Assembly (NCBI GenBank): GCA_963921425.1
Contig: OY992833.1
Location: forward strand, 24,414,698-24,478,697
Source of the DNA: Dryas octopetala
Taxonomy: Eukaryota; Streptophyta; Magnoliopsida; Rosales; Rosaceae
Direction of reading: 5' to 3'
DNA length: 64,000 nt
Position numbers and translations under genes: made by a program. The notes below the pieces were generated by a model. That model ran no database searches and had not been told where the DNA came from. It worked only from the letters and a program-made list of their open reading frames with translations. This document shows, one piece after another, positions 24,638 through 42,512 of this stretch (positions within the stretch are counted from its first letter, which is position 1; each line of letters opens with the position of its first letter).

Positions 24638-24829
24638 TTCATTTGATGAGAAGAACTTACCTGTCCCTGTTATAGGGACAGGTGTTATCCCCAATAGAGA
24701 GAGAGAGGAAGAGAGTAACAGAGAGAGAGAAGTGAGAGAAAGGGAATGAGAGAGATAGAGAGAGAGATGGGGGGTGTGATAACAGCTGGCATACCTGCTG
24801 TTGCAGGTAAGTTCTTCTCTTCATTTGAT
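24638..24829. mobile_element. 172-bp Mutator-like MITE with 10-bp target duplication
   Basis: The element 24648-24819 has perfect 16-bp inverted ends (GAGAAGAACTTACCTG and its complement) that continue imperfectly to about 45 bp. It is flanked by exact TTCATTTGAT at 24638-24647 and 24820-24829. A 9-10-bp duplication points to the Mutator superfamily. Just inside each end is a small hairpin: ACCTGTCCCT/AGGGACAGGT on the left and ACCTGC/GCAGGT on the right. The interior is GA-rich, with no coding capacity. Confidence 0.85.
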
Positions 24830-25149
24830 ACATGTTAATAACATCATGTAACAGGCTGACGGCTGACGTAATATTATTAATTTATGGTTAAGAATTTGAG
24901 AGAACTTCATTGTTTCTCCTATGGGATTTATCTGCTTGTCCTTTTTGTAATAAAGATATAGTCTTTTGATCACATCTTTGGTATTATGTTGTAAGTTTTT
25001 GTTTGACTTCTTTGACTTTTAGTGGATTTTTTTTTAGATTTATGTTTTAATTAGAAACCTAAAATGAAAAAGAAATTTAACTCAAACTCCAGCCGGCCCA
25101 CCCAAACTGTTTATCAAGCGCTCGGTGATTATTGCCGAGTGCTCGTCAG

Positions 25150-25290
25150 ATGCATTTACAACCTAACCTGCATATGAAAACTCTATTTACAACCTAAAAC
25201 ATACATCTACAACTTAAAACATATCATGTACAATCTAAAAAGATACATCTGCAACTTAAAAAAGTCATTTACAACCTAAAAATGTGATGC
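25150..25290 (+). repeat. Short tandem repeat with TACAACCTAAAA words
   Basis: About six degenerate copies of a 22-26-base unit: (T)TTACAACCTAAAAC, ATACATCTACAACTTAAAAC, ATACATCTGCAACTTAAAAA. Non-coding. Confidence 0.7.
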
Positions 25291-25735
25291 AATTGCATCC
25301 TCTGAACTCTCGGTACCATGTCGAGAGCTCGATAGTGTATTTTTCAAGACTTGAACTTAATTTTTTATTTGGCTAAGTTTCCAGTTAAATTTCTTTTAAA
25401 AATAGGACTTGAGAGTAATTTATTATTTTTAGATTGCTTGACTAATTTACGAGGCTTGAACTATCCTTAAATTTTGGGAAAAAAAAAATGGTGATGTGCT
25501 GCCAAATTTGGGAAGTAAGGACGATCTTATTCAAAAAATCAAACTCGAATAAAGTGCTTACAATTGGCCCTAAAGCTTTGTTGCATTTTTTGAAAGAAAA
25601 TTTAATACACGATCAAAATCTATCTTAGACCAATGACCATCAGATTTATTGTGCCCCACCTCGATAGGGTTTTGTTAAAATTAGTTTTGACAACTCTAAC
25701 ATAAATAAGGAGTAGACTACTTTAAGTTTTATTAT

Positions 25736-26283
25736 GAGTACTGTTATTTGCATACCCCAAAAACTTAATTTGTGATTTACCTAATTAATGCAAAGGGAAA
25801 AGACCTTAAAGGACAACTCATATTATTTGAAAAAAAAAAAAAAAACAATTCTCCTCACACACCCCATCTCTATTTCCTTATCTTTCTCATTCCCTCTATT
25901 CTCTCTCCTTTTCTGTCTTTGTTTGGAAACACAACCCAGCTCCCTCCTTCCCCCTTCACCCAACGAGTTCTCTCCTTTTTTTTTTCCTCTCTCTCTCTCT
26001 CTCGCCCCTACCCAGCTTTCTCCCTCCCCCCTCATTTTTTCTTCTTTTCTCAGTTTTAAGTTTACCCTCCGGCGACGACCCAAGCAAGAACCAAAGACGA
26101 TGACCTAAGCATGTCGTTCGACACTAGTTCGTTGAAACTGGTTGTTTTGTTTGGCAGTCATCCACCGAATCGAACATGATTGTTCATTGGGTACATGCAG
26201 AACGAAATAACCAGTTTCAGCACTGGTCCGCCGAACCTGTTGCAATTTTTTTTTAAAGGTGGATGCTTGGAGGATAAAGGGAA

Positions 26284-26345
<62 letters not shown>

Positions 26346-26647
26346 GGGCTGGGTGGGTCGGGTGAAAGGGGAGGGAAGGAGGTGGTCGGGTGAGGAGGGA
26401 GGGGTTTGGTGGGTCGGGTGAAGGAGAGGGAGGGGCTAGGGGTCGGGTGAAGAGGGGAGGGACTGGGTGAATGGGGTGTTTTATTTTTTTTGTTTGAGTT
26501 GATAAAGTGTGTTGTGATGAGAAATTTTGTGAACTAGATAAAATAGGGGTATTAGGGTAATTGGAGGAGCGTGTTAAGAGAAATTTTAAATTTTAGAAGA
26601 TGGTAGGAGGTGTGTAGAGAGAAAATGGTGTACAAATAGAAGCACTC
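25736..26647. mobile_element. 912-bp hairpin-type hAT-like non-autonomous element, copy 1
   Basis: The ends are GAGTACTGTTATTTGCATAC on the left and, inverted, GAGTGCTTCTATTTGTACAC on the right. The exact 8-bp repeat TTTATTAT flanks it at 25728-25735 and 26648-26655, as expected for hAT insertions. The left half is CT-rich, the right half GA-rich, including a pure (GA)n tract at 26293-26342, so the element can fold back on itself. The right-hand 100 bases align with the right end of the copy in the helicase intron (40524-41273). Overlapping frames in the CT/GA tract are not genes. Confidence 0.8.
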
Positions 26648-26724
26648 TTTATTATTTGTAATTTTAATAAAAGACCTTTTTTTGTAAAAAAAAAAAACAT
26701 AATATTGGTAATTCTTAGGAGTGT

Positions 26725-27005
26725 AAGGGATGTTTTCCCGCACCATGCACATTTTCTCATATAAGAAGCTTTTTTCATATAAAGGGAATTTTCACACATT
26801 GGGTGTGTTTTCTCGTAGAAGGGGCGTTTTTGTTTTCCCATATAAGGAATATTTTTCCGTATCAAGGGTGTTTTCCCATATAAGGCATATTTTCCCGTAT
26901 CATAGGCGTTTCTCGTAAAAGGTGCAATTTTCTATATAAGGAGAGTTTTCTCATATCAAGGGTGTTTCATGTATAAGGGGTGTTTTCCCGTATAAAGGAC
27001 ATTTT
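26725..27005 (+). repeat. Minisatellite with GTGTTTTCCCGTATAAGG unit
   Basis: Around a dozen degenerate copies of an 18-22-base unit with the words TTTTCCCGTAT, TTTTCTCATATAAG and TTTTCCCATATAAGG run through this stretch. It begins about 80 bases after the hAT-like element. Frames across it are repeat by-products. Confidence 0.85.
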
Positions 27006-28464
27006 TTTAGGAAGATCAAGATTGATGGTGGCTCTAAACTCTTAATTGATAGCATTTTGGATCGATGTTTGATTCCTTGGAGAATTCCCAACATTAATAG
27101 AGATATTTGATCATTGTTCGATCTTTTGATGAAGTGGATTCAGGACATATTCATCGAGATGCCAACTTTGATTCAAATGGTTTAGTAGCTTTGATCATTC
27201 ACTTCGTGATTTTTGTTGGTAGAACAATCAATAATGTTAGGTGTACCACATTGTGTATCACATTTCTTAAAGAGGTATGACCTACTTATAATAGTGGGTC
27301 TCACTTCTATTAAATAAATGACACACAAGGTAGTACCAAAACATGGTATACGAGCATTATTCTTGTAACAATTTCAATATGGCGTATATTATCCCTAGGG
27401 TCAACATATCCGTCATGTGGTGTAATCAATCCAGCGTGTCATAATGTGGGTGAATTTTATTAATATTATGCTTTACTAATATAAATATATATCATCCAAT
27501 AATACTCTTAACGTCAGATTGATTACACCACGTGACGATGTATCGAATACACAATAATTTTTCATATTTCACCAAATAGTAATACATTGCACAATTTAAT
27601 TTAATTGAATCAAATTGAATTATTTTAATTAAGAGAAGACAATTAGCATTTCTCTTTGATTAAATTAGACTAGATTGATTTAGTTTCGGTAGGTTTTGAA
27701 AATTTGAAACCAATTGAACTGAACTGGATTTTAATTAGTAACAAAATTGAGCAATGTTGGGGATGAAACAAGGCAACTCAAATTTAGCTTGGTATGCCAA
27801 ATAGTGTAATAATTGGATTGGGGGATGAAGAAGGCACTAGAGAGAACCATTGAAAGGCGGGAAACTATCAAATTACACACGTTTTCCCACATTTGATGGG
27901 TATAAACATATAACATGCACATAGAAAGAAAGGCAACCATATTTTCTAAATTCCAAGAAAATAAACATGTGTTAGTATCTGAATCAAGCATTGACACTTT
28001 ATTATAAAGGATATAAGGAACACAACATATCCTTTAGTACAAGTTCGGCTCCATATTCTATTAGGAATGGAACCCAATTACCCAATACCATACCTCCCAC
28101 TCAACAATGGAGAGAAATCCCACTGCACTCCAAAGACTTACAGATATGTTAATTGCTAATAACAGAAAATTCTTTGTATCTTGAATATAAATCTGTATTT
28201 CCACTTGACTTCAGCAACAACAAAACCCCCCAAAAAATCCAGGACATAAGTAAAAGTGTAGACCTGAAAAAACAGGATCAAAAGAACTAAAGAAAAGGGG
28301 GTTAAAACCAAAAGAGACAACATCAAAGTGAGTATTCCATTCTATCATTGCCTATAACCATGACTGAGTATCATAAGCTCAGGATTCAATGGACCCGCAG
28401 ACAACACAAAATAGAACCAATAAAATGAAACTGTGAGTAACTTCTGAATCATTCCCGTTGAGCC
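27006..28464. other. AT-rich spacer and 3' flank of the ECT gene
   Basis: No supported gene. At 27241-27345 the words GGTGTACCACATTGTGTATC and, inverted, GGTACTACCTTGTGTGTC suggest a small decayed MITE, but no target duplication is clear. Sequence from about 28000 to 28464 is probably the 3' untranslated part of the ECT gene. Confidence 0.4.
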
Positions 28465-31108
28465 TCATTTTTTAAGACGACCGCCCTTCTCGACTTGTAG
28501 TGCTCTAGGATCAAGCGGGATTGTTCCAACTGTTAAAATACCCAAAGATTCATTAAATCCATTAACTCTAACAGGCACTGAGCCTACAGTGACAACTTCA
28601 ATGTTTTCAGAATTAGTAACAGCAACAGCTGAAGATTTTGGCTCCACCTGCTTCGGATTTATAGTGAGTGAACCAATTTTTAAGGTAGAAACAGCATCAT
28701 TTCTTGCTTCATGTGCCTTCTGCCCAGAGTTTTTCTTTGTGATACTTGCATTGAGAACATCTAAGTTAGAGGAAACCTGCTCAGAAGCAGAAACTATAGT
28801 CTTTCTTGAGTAGTTTGCATCATCATTAAGTTTGGTGACTTTTTCCTCTCTACTACGAGGCAGCTCACCAACAGAGTTCAGCTTGCGGGGGGGCCCTAAA
28901 GCCGTTACTAAAAATGGATTTTCAAAACTTCTAAGTAACCGGCCTCTCTCTTCCTGCATGATTTTTTGACGGTCTTCATAATACATAAAGTCATCAAGTA
29001 AAGAAGTCTTCAATGTGTGATTCTTGAATATTTTCAACATCTCCAAGCCTTTCTTATACATAATCTGCGAAGTAAAAAAATTTAATAAGAAACCTAAGAA
29101 TTCCCTGCTCAAGGACAACATGAATATACATAACAATTCAAAGCCACTATTCCAAATGATTTGTGCAAACTCTCTTTAGCTAAATTCAGTACAAATACTC
29201 ATATCATGAATATGGTCTAGAACACTTGATTGCAATTGAAGCTATGTGCCCACTTGTGGTTGACTGGACAAAACCATTTAACCAATCAGCCATGTCTGGG
29301 TTTCCATCCACCAATAATTCAATTCATACAGTCCTCAGTAACCACCAGACATGACTTCTGACACTTTCTATGCACATTGGCTGGGAAAATACTATCATGT
29401 GAAATGAATGACCAATAATGCACCAACAATGGAAGACTTAGAAAAGGCAAAATAGCAAACAACAGAATCTAGATATACCTCTTGTGTATCCCTGCTATTA
29501 GTCACCGGCTTGTTCTCATTGTTCTCTAAAACAATGTGCCTAAAACTGGTGTTTGGCACATCTTTAATGATATGCCACTTAACAAGGAAGCTCCCACTCC
29601 ATTTATCTTGCTGCCAAAAGTCCATATCCTTGTTGAAGTCAACAGGGCCAACCATCTCTGCAACACCACAGAATTGTCCGCTTGCATTAACCTGTGTGCA
29701 TAGGCAAAACCCAACATCAGCATAACCCAGAAAATCACTAACAAGCCCTGCTTCTGATGGTTTATAGATAAACTAATCAAATAGCAATAAAATTATACAT
29801 GATCTTAAATAATAGCCAACTGTTGTAATAGAACTCACAGAAAAGAAAAGAAAGATAGGGCAGCCACTAGGTTTTCCTGCAGCTATTCTCTGGGCATCTT
29901 CATAAGCACTATTTAGTTTTTTGTTGCCATGGGGTGTGGATGACCAGACATTGTATTTGATGCTCTTATGTACATCATCCTCACTGTATGATTTTATTAC
30001 AAAAAACTTTGCATCCACATAGTCAACTGGAAGATCATCCTTGTTATACTGATCAGTACGAATAATGATGTTTCCTTGTGCATTACTATCTCCTGCCTTG
30101 GTCGTGTAGGCTTTAACAGCTAGTTGATTCTTTAACCTATTGATTCTAGGACCACAATTCTGTTCACCCAATGTCTCTAGGCTGCCATGTATATCATTCA
30201 AGGCCCTGCCAACATGGAACTTCGGTCGAAGCTTACCCACAGCACCCCGTCCTTGAGCACTAGATCCAAAGTCATTACCAACAGGGACCGCTACCTTCAA
30301 TTGATTATGATGAGGCATGACTTTCCCATTTGAAAGGTTATCCACGGCTGCAATTGAGCCGGATGGACTTCTTCCCTGCAAACACATAAATAAGTCAAAT
30401 TCAAAATACGAAAGCCGTCTTTTCAACAGGTCCTAAAAACATGAGCTTAACAGTTTTATATGTAATGCTATTAAAAATTTCTAGAACAAGAGGTTCCCTG
30501 CCATAAAAATTGTAAAACTTAACAATGGAAAGAGTAATACCTGAAGGATATGTGATGAGGCTGGGGTTGGGAAACGACCAGAAGAAACACTTCCATGTGT
30601 CACAGCTTGCTTGCTTGGTCCAACATTACCTCTTGGCCCTTCTGATACCTTTGTTAAGGGACTCATATGATTCGAAGAGGGCTTAGAGGAGTTAGGGAAG
30701 GCTCCAGAAGCTGAGTTTAAATTATATTTGTGCCCTCTTCCATCAGGTCTATTATTTGATGCTCCAGTATCAAACAAGGAATCAGGTGAACTATTGGGAA
30801 TTACATCTGATTGAACAACAAGAGGGATATAACCAGGTGAAGAGACAGAGTTCTGATAAGGGGGCATGGTACAGTACTGTTGGCCATCAACACCTATCAT
30901 AGCACCAGGTATGTAAGGATTGTATGGGTTGTATGGAGACTGTGCATATCCATAGCTAGGTGTATAATATACAAAAGGCAAACTTTCATTTTGTGCACCC
31001 TGAAACATAGAGACAAACTTTGAGAATAACCATTTATAACGACTCATTAAAGAAACTTAAAGTTTGTGTGTGTGTGTGCGGGAGGAGGGAGAGGGAGAGG
31101 GAGAGGGA

Positions 31109-31197
<89 letters not shown>

Positions 31198-31670
31198 CTC
31201 ACCGTGTACTGGATATCTGGATCATCTACACCAAAAATCCTACGGTGATCCTCCCATTCACCGGGTGATTCAAATCCTGACCACATTCATTCAACATTAA
31301 GTATAAATGAGACAAAGTAGCCATCATCTTAATCTACCAAAACAAAAAAGCCACTACATTTACCTGTAAAGTAATACCCATAATTGGTGGCAGTGGGATA
31401 ATACATGCCCTGATCAACAACAAACTCAGGGCCTCCTTCATTGTACATAGCTTCAACTTGTTCAAATGGAGTCGTAAAATGCAGGTTTTGTTCCATGCCT
31501 TGAATCTACAAGTTATGACAAAAGCACTCAATAACTCAGCAAGAGCACAAAAACCTTATTAATTATTCAAAAAAGATTTGAATTGACAATGCTAAAAAAA
31601 TATGGTCAGGAAATTAATAAAAAGATACCATAAAAGTGTCATCATTTGCATGCTCGGGAACATTATACAT
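28465..31670 (-). CDS. YTH-domain m6A RNA-binding protein, ECT family (ECT6/ECT7-like)
   Basis: Seven coding exons on the minus strand: 31629-31670, 31364-31505, 31203-31276, 30541-30999, 29839-30375, 29479-29691 and 28465-29064, totalling 688 residues. YTH proteins bind N6-methyladenosine in mRNA through an aromatic cage and act in the cytoplasm on mRNA fate. The YTH domain runs from about residue 358 ([20 protein letters not shown]) to 500. The cage tryptophans are visible in YNVWSST, MDFWQQD and DKWSGSF. The N-terminal part is a low-complexity Tyr/Pro/Ser-rich region ([19 protein letters not shown]), as in ECTs. The C-terminal tail ([26 protein letters not shown]) resembles ECT6/ECT7 by memory. 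The first coding exon is 14 codons. A leader intron at 31684-32509 is plausible. The start MYNVPEH is the first ATG after that acceptor. Confidence 0.93.
31065..31193 (+). repeat. (TG)n(GGGAGA)n(GA)n microsatellite filling an ECT intron
   Basis: About 40 GA units at 31114-31192 are preceded by (GGGAGA)n and (TG)n. The intron is 31000-31202 (203 bp). On the transcribed strand the CT repeat starts about ten bases after the donor GTGAGTGATTT, so nearly two thirds of the intron is repeat. Confidence 0.92.
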
Positions 31671-32509
31671 TTCCAATCGAGGACTGCCACCCCTATAGAA
31701 TACAATAATACAAAACGTCAGCATACAAAAGAGTCTAGCACAAATTGGAATTGAGAGAAATAGAACTAGGAGGAAAGGATATGGTGCTCTTTTTGGGGTG
31801 ACAAAGTAACATCAAGCAATTCTCAAACAAGTATACTTTATTCACAAAACGATAAGGCTTCAGTTGGAACAGAAAATGTGATGCCATTATTAAGAAAAAG
31901 AAACTGGGAACGAATCAAACACTATTTAAATTAATTAACGAGGACCCAATAAAATAACATAGATAAAATGACTTCTCTATAACAAATTAACAATCATTCA
32001 GGCAACATGAACAGCGAAAATATTTTATACAATTCTTAGTGAGCACTCCACCATTACGCAAGGCACTAAAATCAATCTAAGGGAGGAGTAACTGAGCTTT
32101 ATTTAGTTTTTGCTTTTTTTGCTTACAGAGAGAAACTGAGCTCTGAACCATCTTTTTTAAAACTACTCAAAAGCAATCATATTGAGAATTAACAGGCCCC
32201 AAGCAATACCAAACACAGATAGATCTAATTGAAATTCAGCGAGTCAAATACCAGAAAACAGGCACACAAACTCACCCACCAACATGAAATTTCACTTTCA
32301 AATCCGAAAAGTTCAGTAATTCTAATGTCAATATTATTAAAATTCAAACAAATAAAATAAATTCCTATTTCCACTCTCGGACTACGTTTGATTACTCAGA
32401 ATTGGCACACAGAACCTATAAAAACACCAAAAAGAAAAAAGAGAGAGAAAGAGAGAGAGGACTGAGACTACAAGGAGACTTTATTTGAGCTTGAAAAAGC
32501 TTTTAGTAC

Positions 32510-32760
32510 CTGAATTCTAAGCAAGGGCATAAACGAAAAAGAAGACAGAAGTTCGTGGAGTGAGGGCTATATTACCAAGAAATAAGCTAATCAATCCATG
32601 GTTGACCTAGATAGTTCTACGAGGTGAGAATTGGAGAATTCGCAAAGAGAAGGGCTTTTCTGCAACATTACTTTTTTTATAATATATAAATATTTTTTGG
32701 GCGAAGCAGACGCGCTTAAGAAACCCTAACCATAAGAGAGAGATGGGAAGAGAGAGAGGC
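32510..32760 (-). promoter_or_regulatory. Likely ECT first exon and promoter, with telo-box
   Basis: AAACCCTAA, the plant telo-box word, lies at 32721-32729, among GA-rich leader-like sequence. A candidate leader donor (AATTCAG|GTACTAA on the minus strand) falls at 32509/32510. Telo-boxes are common in promoters of translation and RNA-binding genes. Start site not determined. Confidence 0.4.
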
Positions 32761-33437
32761 TGAGAGAGAAGGCGGTTTCGATGTGTGAATGTGTGTGTAA
32801 ATAGAAAAAAGCAAAGAGACGCGCAGAGAGATTCCTATAATACGCTGCGTTTTGAGTGGAATTTCGTAGTTTTGTTAAATGTCGAGAGTACCCCTGAGGG
32901 GTATATGAAATCTAATGACCGCCATGGGGAAAAGGTGTAGCGGGAAAGTTGAGAATTTGTCTGGTCTGCTGAAAATTGAAACGGCGTCATGTCATTTACG
33001 AGATGTGGTATCGTCACGGCTGGTGTTTTGTTTTGCGAAGACGGTCCAATCGGGTTTTAAGAAGCTAATGCCCGTATTGCAAATTGGTGCCGACAGTTTT
33101 TGGAGACTATTGGCGGGCGAAAAACTTTTTGGATTTTTTCTACAAAATTTGTAGTGGATCTTCTCTCTATCATTCCAAAATAATGAATTTTCCCTCCAAA
33201 TGTGATATTTATCAGGGAAATCTAGATAGATCCCTCATATTTATTCACCATAACTTTATTTTTAAACTCTAAATACTCGATTTTACCCTTTAAACTAAAT
33301 TAAAAGAAAATGAAATTGTAGTGGCCACGGGCCACCTTAACCTCCATTTTCAATTGGTTCATCTTTTTACTCTCATTTTCCTTTCCCAACCAATTCACTC
33401 ATTTTATTAATTCAATTTTTCTCTTTCGCTACTCTAA

Positions 33438-33709
33438 AGGGGTGTTCCTAACTCAGATTTAAAAGGAGTTTAATGGATTTTAAAATCCATAGAATCCATC
33501 AAAATTTAAAGGAATTTGGTGAAATTCTCATGAAATTTGTTATATGTAAAAAATGCATTCAAATCCATCTAAATCCATTCAAATTCTTCACTTAATGAAA
33601 TCCATGACTTTTTGAGGACACTTGGATTTCATTGAAATCCATTAAAATCTAAGTTAGGAACACTTAAATTTTATTGGAATTCATTAAAATCTAAGTTGGA
33701 AACACCACC
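33438..33709. mobile_element. Tourist/Harbinger-like MITE
   Basis: The left end GGGGTGTTCCTAACTCAGAT matches the inverted right end GGTGGTGTTTCCAACTTAGA. TAA lies at both borders (33435-33437 and 33710-33712), as expected for PIF/Harbinger insertions. The interior is rich in AAATCCAT / ATGGATTT words that pair with each other, and part of the right end is present twice. No coding capacity. Confidence 0.65.
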
Positions 33710-33722
33710 TAACTCTTAATAC

Positions 33723-34093
33723 TAGAGGTGGGCGGTGGTCGGTGGTCGGCTTGGGGCTCAACCTGCCACCACCCGCACAGTCATCAGTCAGAGCAGGCCA
33801 GTGTCTATCGGGGTTTGTCGTCGGAGCGGTCGGGGATGGGTTAAGCCAACAAGGCTTCTCTTGGAAAAAATGGCAGCCACTGCCACTCTCTCTTGGTCTA
33901 GCCTAAAAAATGGCATTCCAGCCACTCGCTCTTGCCTAGGTCTCTCTCTCGCCTGGTTCTCTGTCATTCTCTTCCTCTCGGGTTGGCTAGGGTGCCGAAG
34001 ATCGATGGAGGACATAACCTTGAGCCCGAGCCAGCGTCTATCGGGTTGGGTAGGCTTCGGGTTTTTTGGTTGACGAGTTGATACCCACCCCTA
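33723..34093. mobile_element. hAT-type MITE (TAGRGGTGGG ends)
   Basis: The ends are TAGAGGTGGGCG on the left and, inverted, TAGGGGTGGGTA on the right. The exact 8-bp repeat CTTAATAC flanks it at 33715-33722 and 34094-34101. TAGGGGTGGG ends with 8-bp duplications are well known for plant hAT MITEs. The interior is GC-richer than its surroundings. The frame 33735-34073 is not a recognisable protein. It starts 13 bases after the Tourist-like element. Confidence 0.88.
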
Positions 34094-34101
34094 CTTAATA
34101 C

Positions 34102-36660
34102 ATAAACGTCACAGACTCACAGCTAACCATGAGATTTTGAGGGTTTGAAGCAAACTATAAAAATTAAACCCTCAACCCATCATATATTACTTAGGCTAAC
34201 ATAATATATAAGTATAAAGGAGCGCTTTAACTGTGATAAAAAACTATTTGGTTATTTAATTGTAATCAAATAAATATACATACACTATATTTCGATAAAA
34301 GTATATAAATAATTGTTATTATAATTAAATGACTAAAAGACTTTTGATTTTGGAGATTTTTTACAAAGATGATATTTGAAGTAGAGCCTAAAAAATGAAC
34401 GGTTTGAATTATGAGATTACAACATATGGTTGGCCTAAAAAAATAAACAATTTCGTATTAACTTACTAACCAATTAACTTTAAAACATTTATGTATAAAT
34501 ATATAAAGAGTCTATACAATTTGTGCATCCTCAATATTTAGGGACCTAGAGTAATTGCCTTCTTGGCTTTACCCACAGGGCCAGCCCAGCATCTCATGTG
34601 AGATGGTTCTAATATATATTTGCCTTGAGCTCATTGCGTTGAGCGGGCCATACTTCTCTCTTTCATTCAATGTTTTGAAACCTGAGATTTGACTTTCCTC
34701 ACCCCTCCCTCCATCTTGCAATTAACATCATTTTCTTTTTCTTTTTATTTCTCTGAAATATTTAGTATTGTGTTCTATATCGATTTTCTTAGTAGTTAAG
34801 AAGACAAAACATCTCAACCTTAAAATTGATTCGTAAACCTATATATTGATACTTTACATTCATTGTCAGATTGTATATACCCATCTTATTGAAATTTGTC
34901 AACCTCAGAAATTTATCGTTTAGATTAAAAAATAATTTTAATTTAAGACCGCCTAAATCATTTTAGTTTGTTCAAAACAATCAAATATTTGATCTGAAAT
35001 AATCAACTTAAATGTTGTTTGAAAATAAAATTAAAATGTAAAGTGATGTCAAGGGATTAGGAGCCATCTTTATCTTACAATGCATTAAGAATTTAAGACT
35101 CAAAAGAGTCATGGATATGAAACTTGCAAGAAGCTTCCTTTGGTAGGTATTGCCGTATTGGTTTCTGCTCCATGAAGATTCAGAGATAGTGATGCAAATA
35201 CGTGTTATGTGTTTATCAAGATTTCTTAAACTGCAATCTAAACTTATGTAATTAAAAGACATAATATTTTATTGTATTAAAAAATTTAATAACATTTTAA
35301 GATAATTGATCTAACTTATATAGTTATATCCAGACCTTTCAAAAAGAAATATATATAAATATTGAAGCAAAGGATATTGAGGTAGAACATTTAGACTTGC
35401 AGACCAAGAGAGGAATGAAACAAAAACTTACCCAAAAAAAAGTGAGACCTATTTTGGCTTATAGCACTTGATAATTTAGAAAATTTAATTCTGTTTCCAT
35501 TCATATGCTTACTTGCAAGCTTTGCATGGGGATATCTTTTACATAAAAATATTCTTATGTTTCGGATAAGCCAATGCTAATTGCTCAAACCTTTTAGGTT
35601 AACAGCCTCCAATGCACAATTAAATATCAAAATATTTCTTGTCTTATAAGGAGCACTTGACAAGAACTTATTATCCTAACTTCACTTGGAATCTCTTTCA
35701 CTTTTATGTAAGCATGGTTGACGGGTTAGTCTACTCTAATGGGGCTGATATCTTCAAAGGAGAAGAGCTTTTTTTCCCCAACTTATTTGATAGCTTTTTC
35801 CTCTTTTTTTGTTCTTTTTTAAAGTAACGAAGAAAGCACCCCCACTCATCCCTTCAATCAGTGCAACAACAGTAAGCATAAAATCTTGAATTCGCGTAAT
35901 CACCGACAAGCTACATATCTTTAATATTATAAAACCAAGAGAGAAATTTGGTGTTACAGGCTTCACCAAACATTAAGCATGAATACATGCAATCACTCAC
36001 AACCTACATACAAAGACATTAAGCATGAATATTAAGCATCAATAGGTGTAATCACCCACAAATCACATTCATAAAGTCATGCAATCTTACATAATAAAAA
36101 AAGGAATACCAACACGCACACGCTCATACAGAGATAGAGAGATGAGAAAAAAGAGGAGAGCATTTAAACATAGAAGCGTTTCTTTGAAAAAATAAGACAA
36201 TTCGTGACAATGTTGTCTAGTAAACAAAATAAGCACCTACAGTATATAGGGAAAGGTGCACTACTTGTCTTTCTCGATTTCTCACAGGACACCAATAATC
36301 TAAAGCTAATGTCCCCACAATACTCAAATTCAATCGTTGTATGATCAAAATAGTAGGTAGTGCATGGAAAGAGTTATCTAAAGCTACCCTAACAATATTC
36401 AATGTCACTACCTTCAATTATCATAAAAGACCTCCCACACCCCTGGAAGAAGTAAAGCAGGTCAGCATGTATCTGATCCCATCATATATCTATCACTCAA
36501 TTCAATCAAGGCAGGCCGACCCCAATTTACTGAATATCTTCCCAGCAGGAAGCCAGCTTCACAGATTGAGTTAAGAGAGCCACTTAATGAACCAAACTGA
36601 CGTCAACCAACCACACAAGTACTGAAAAAAGAAATCTGTGTCAAATTTTTTAAGGTTCAG
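34102..36660. other. AT-rich spacer between the ECT promoter side and the helicase 3' end
   Basis: No gene, tRNA or complete element recognised. Sequence near 36000-36660 is probably 3' flank of the helicase gene. A direct repeat of ATTAAGCATGAATA-type words occurs near 35960-36040. Confidence 0.45.
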
Positions 36661-42510
<5,850 letters not shown>

Positions 42511-42512
42511 GC

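Noticed and set aside
25772..26108. Frames of about 100 codons rich in Ser/Leu/Phe or Arg/Glu
   Set aside because: Products of the CT-rich arm of the 25736-26647 element.
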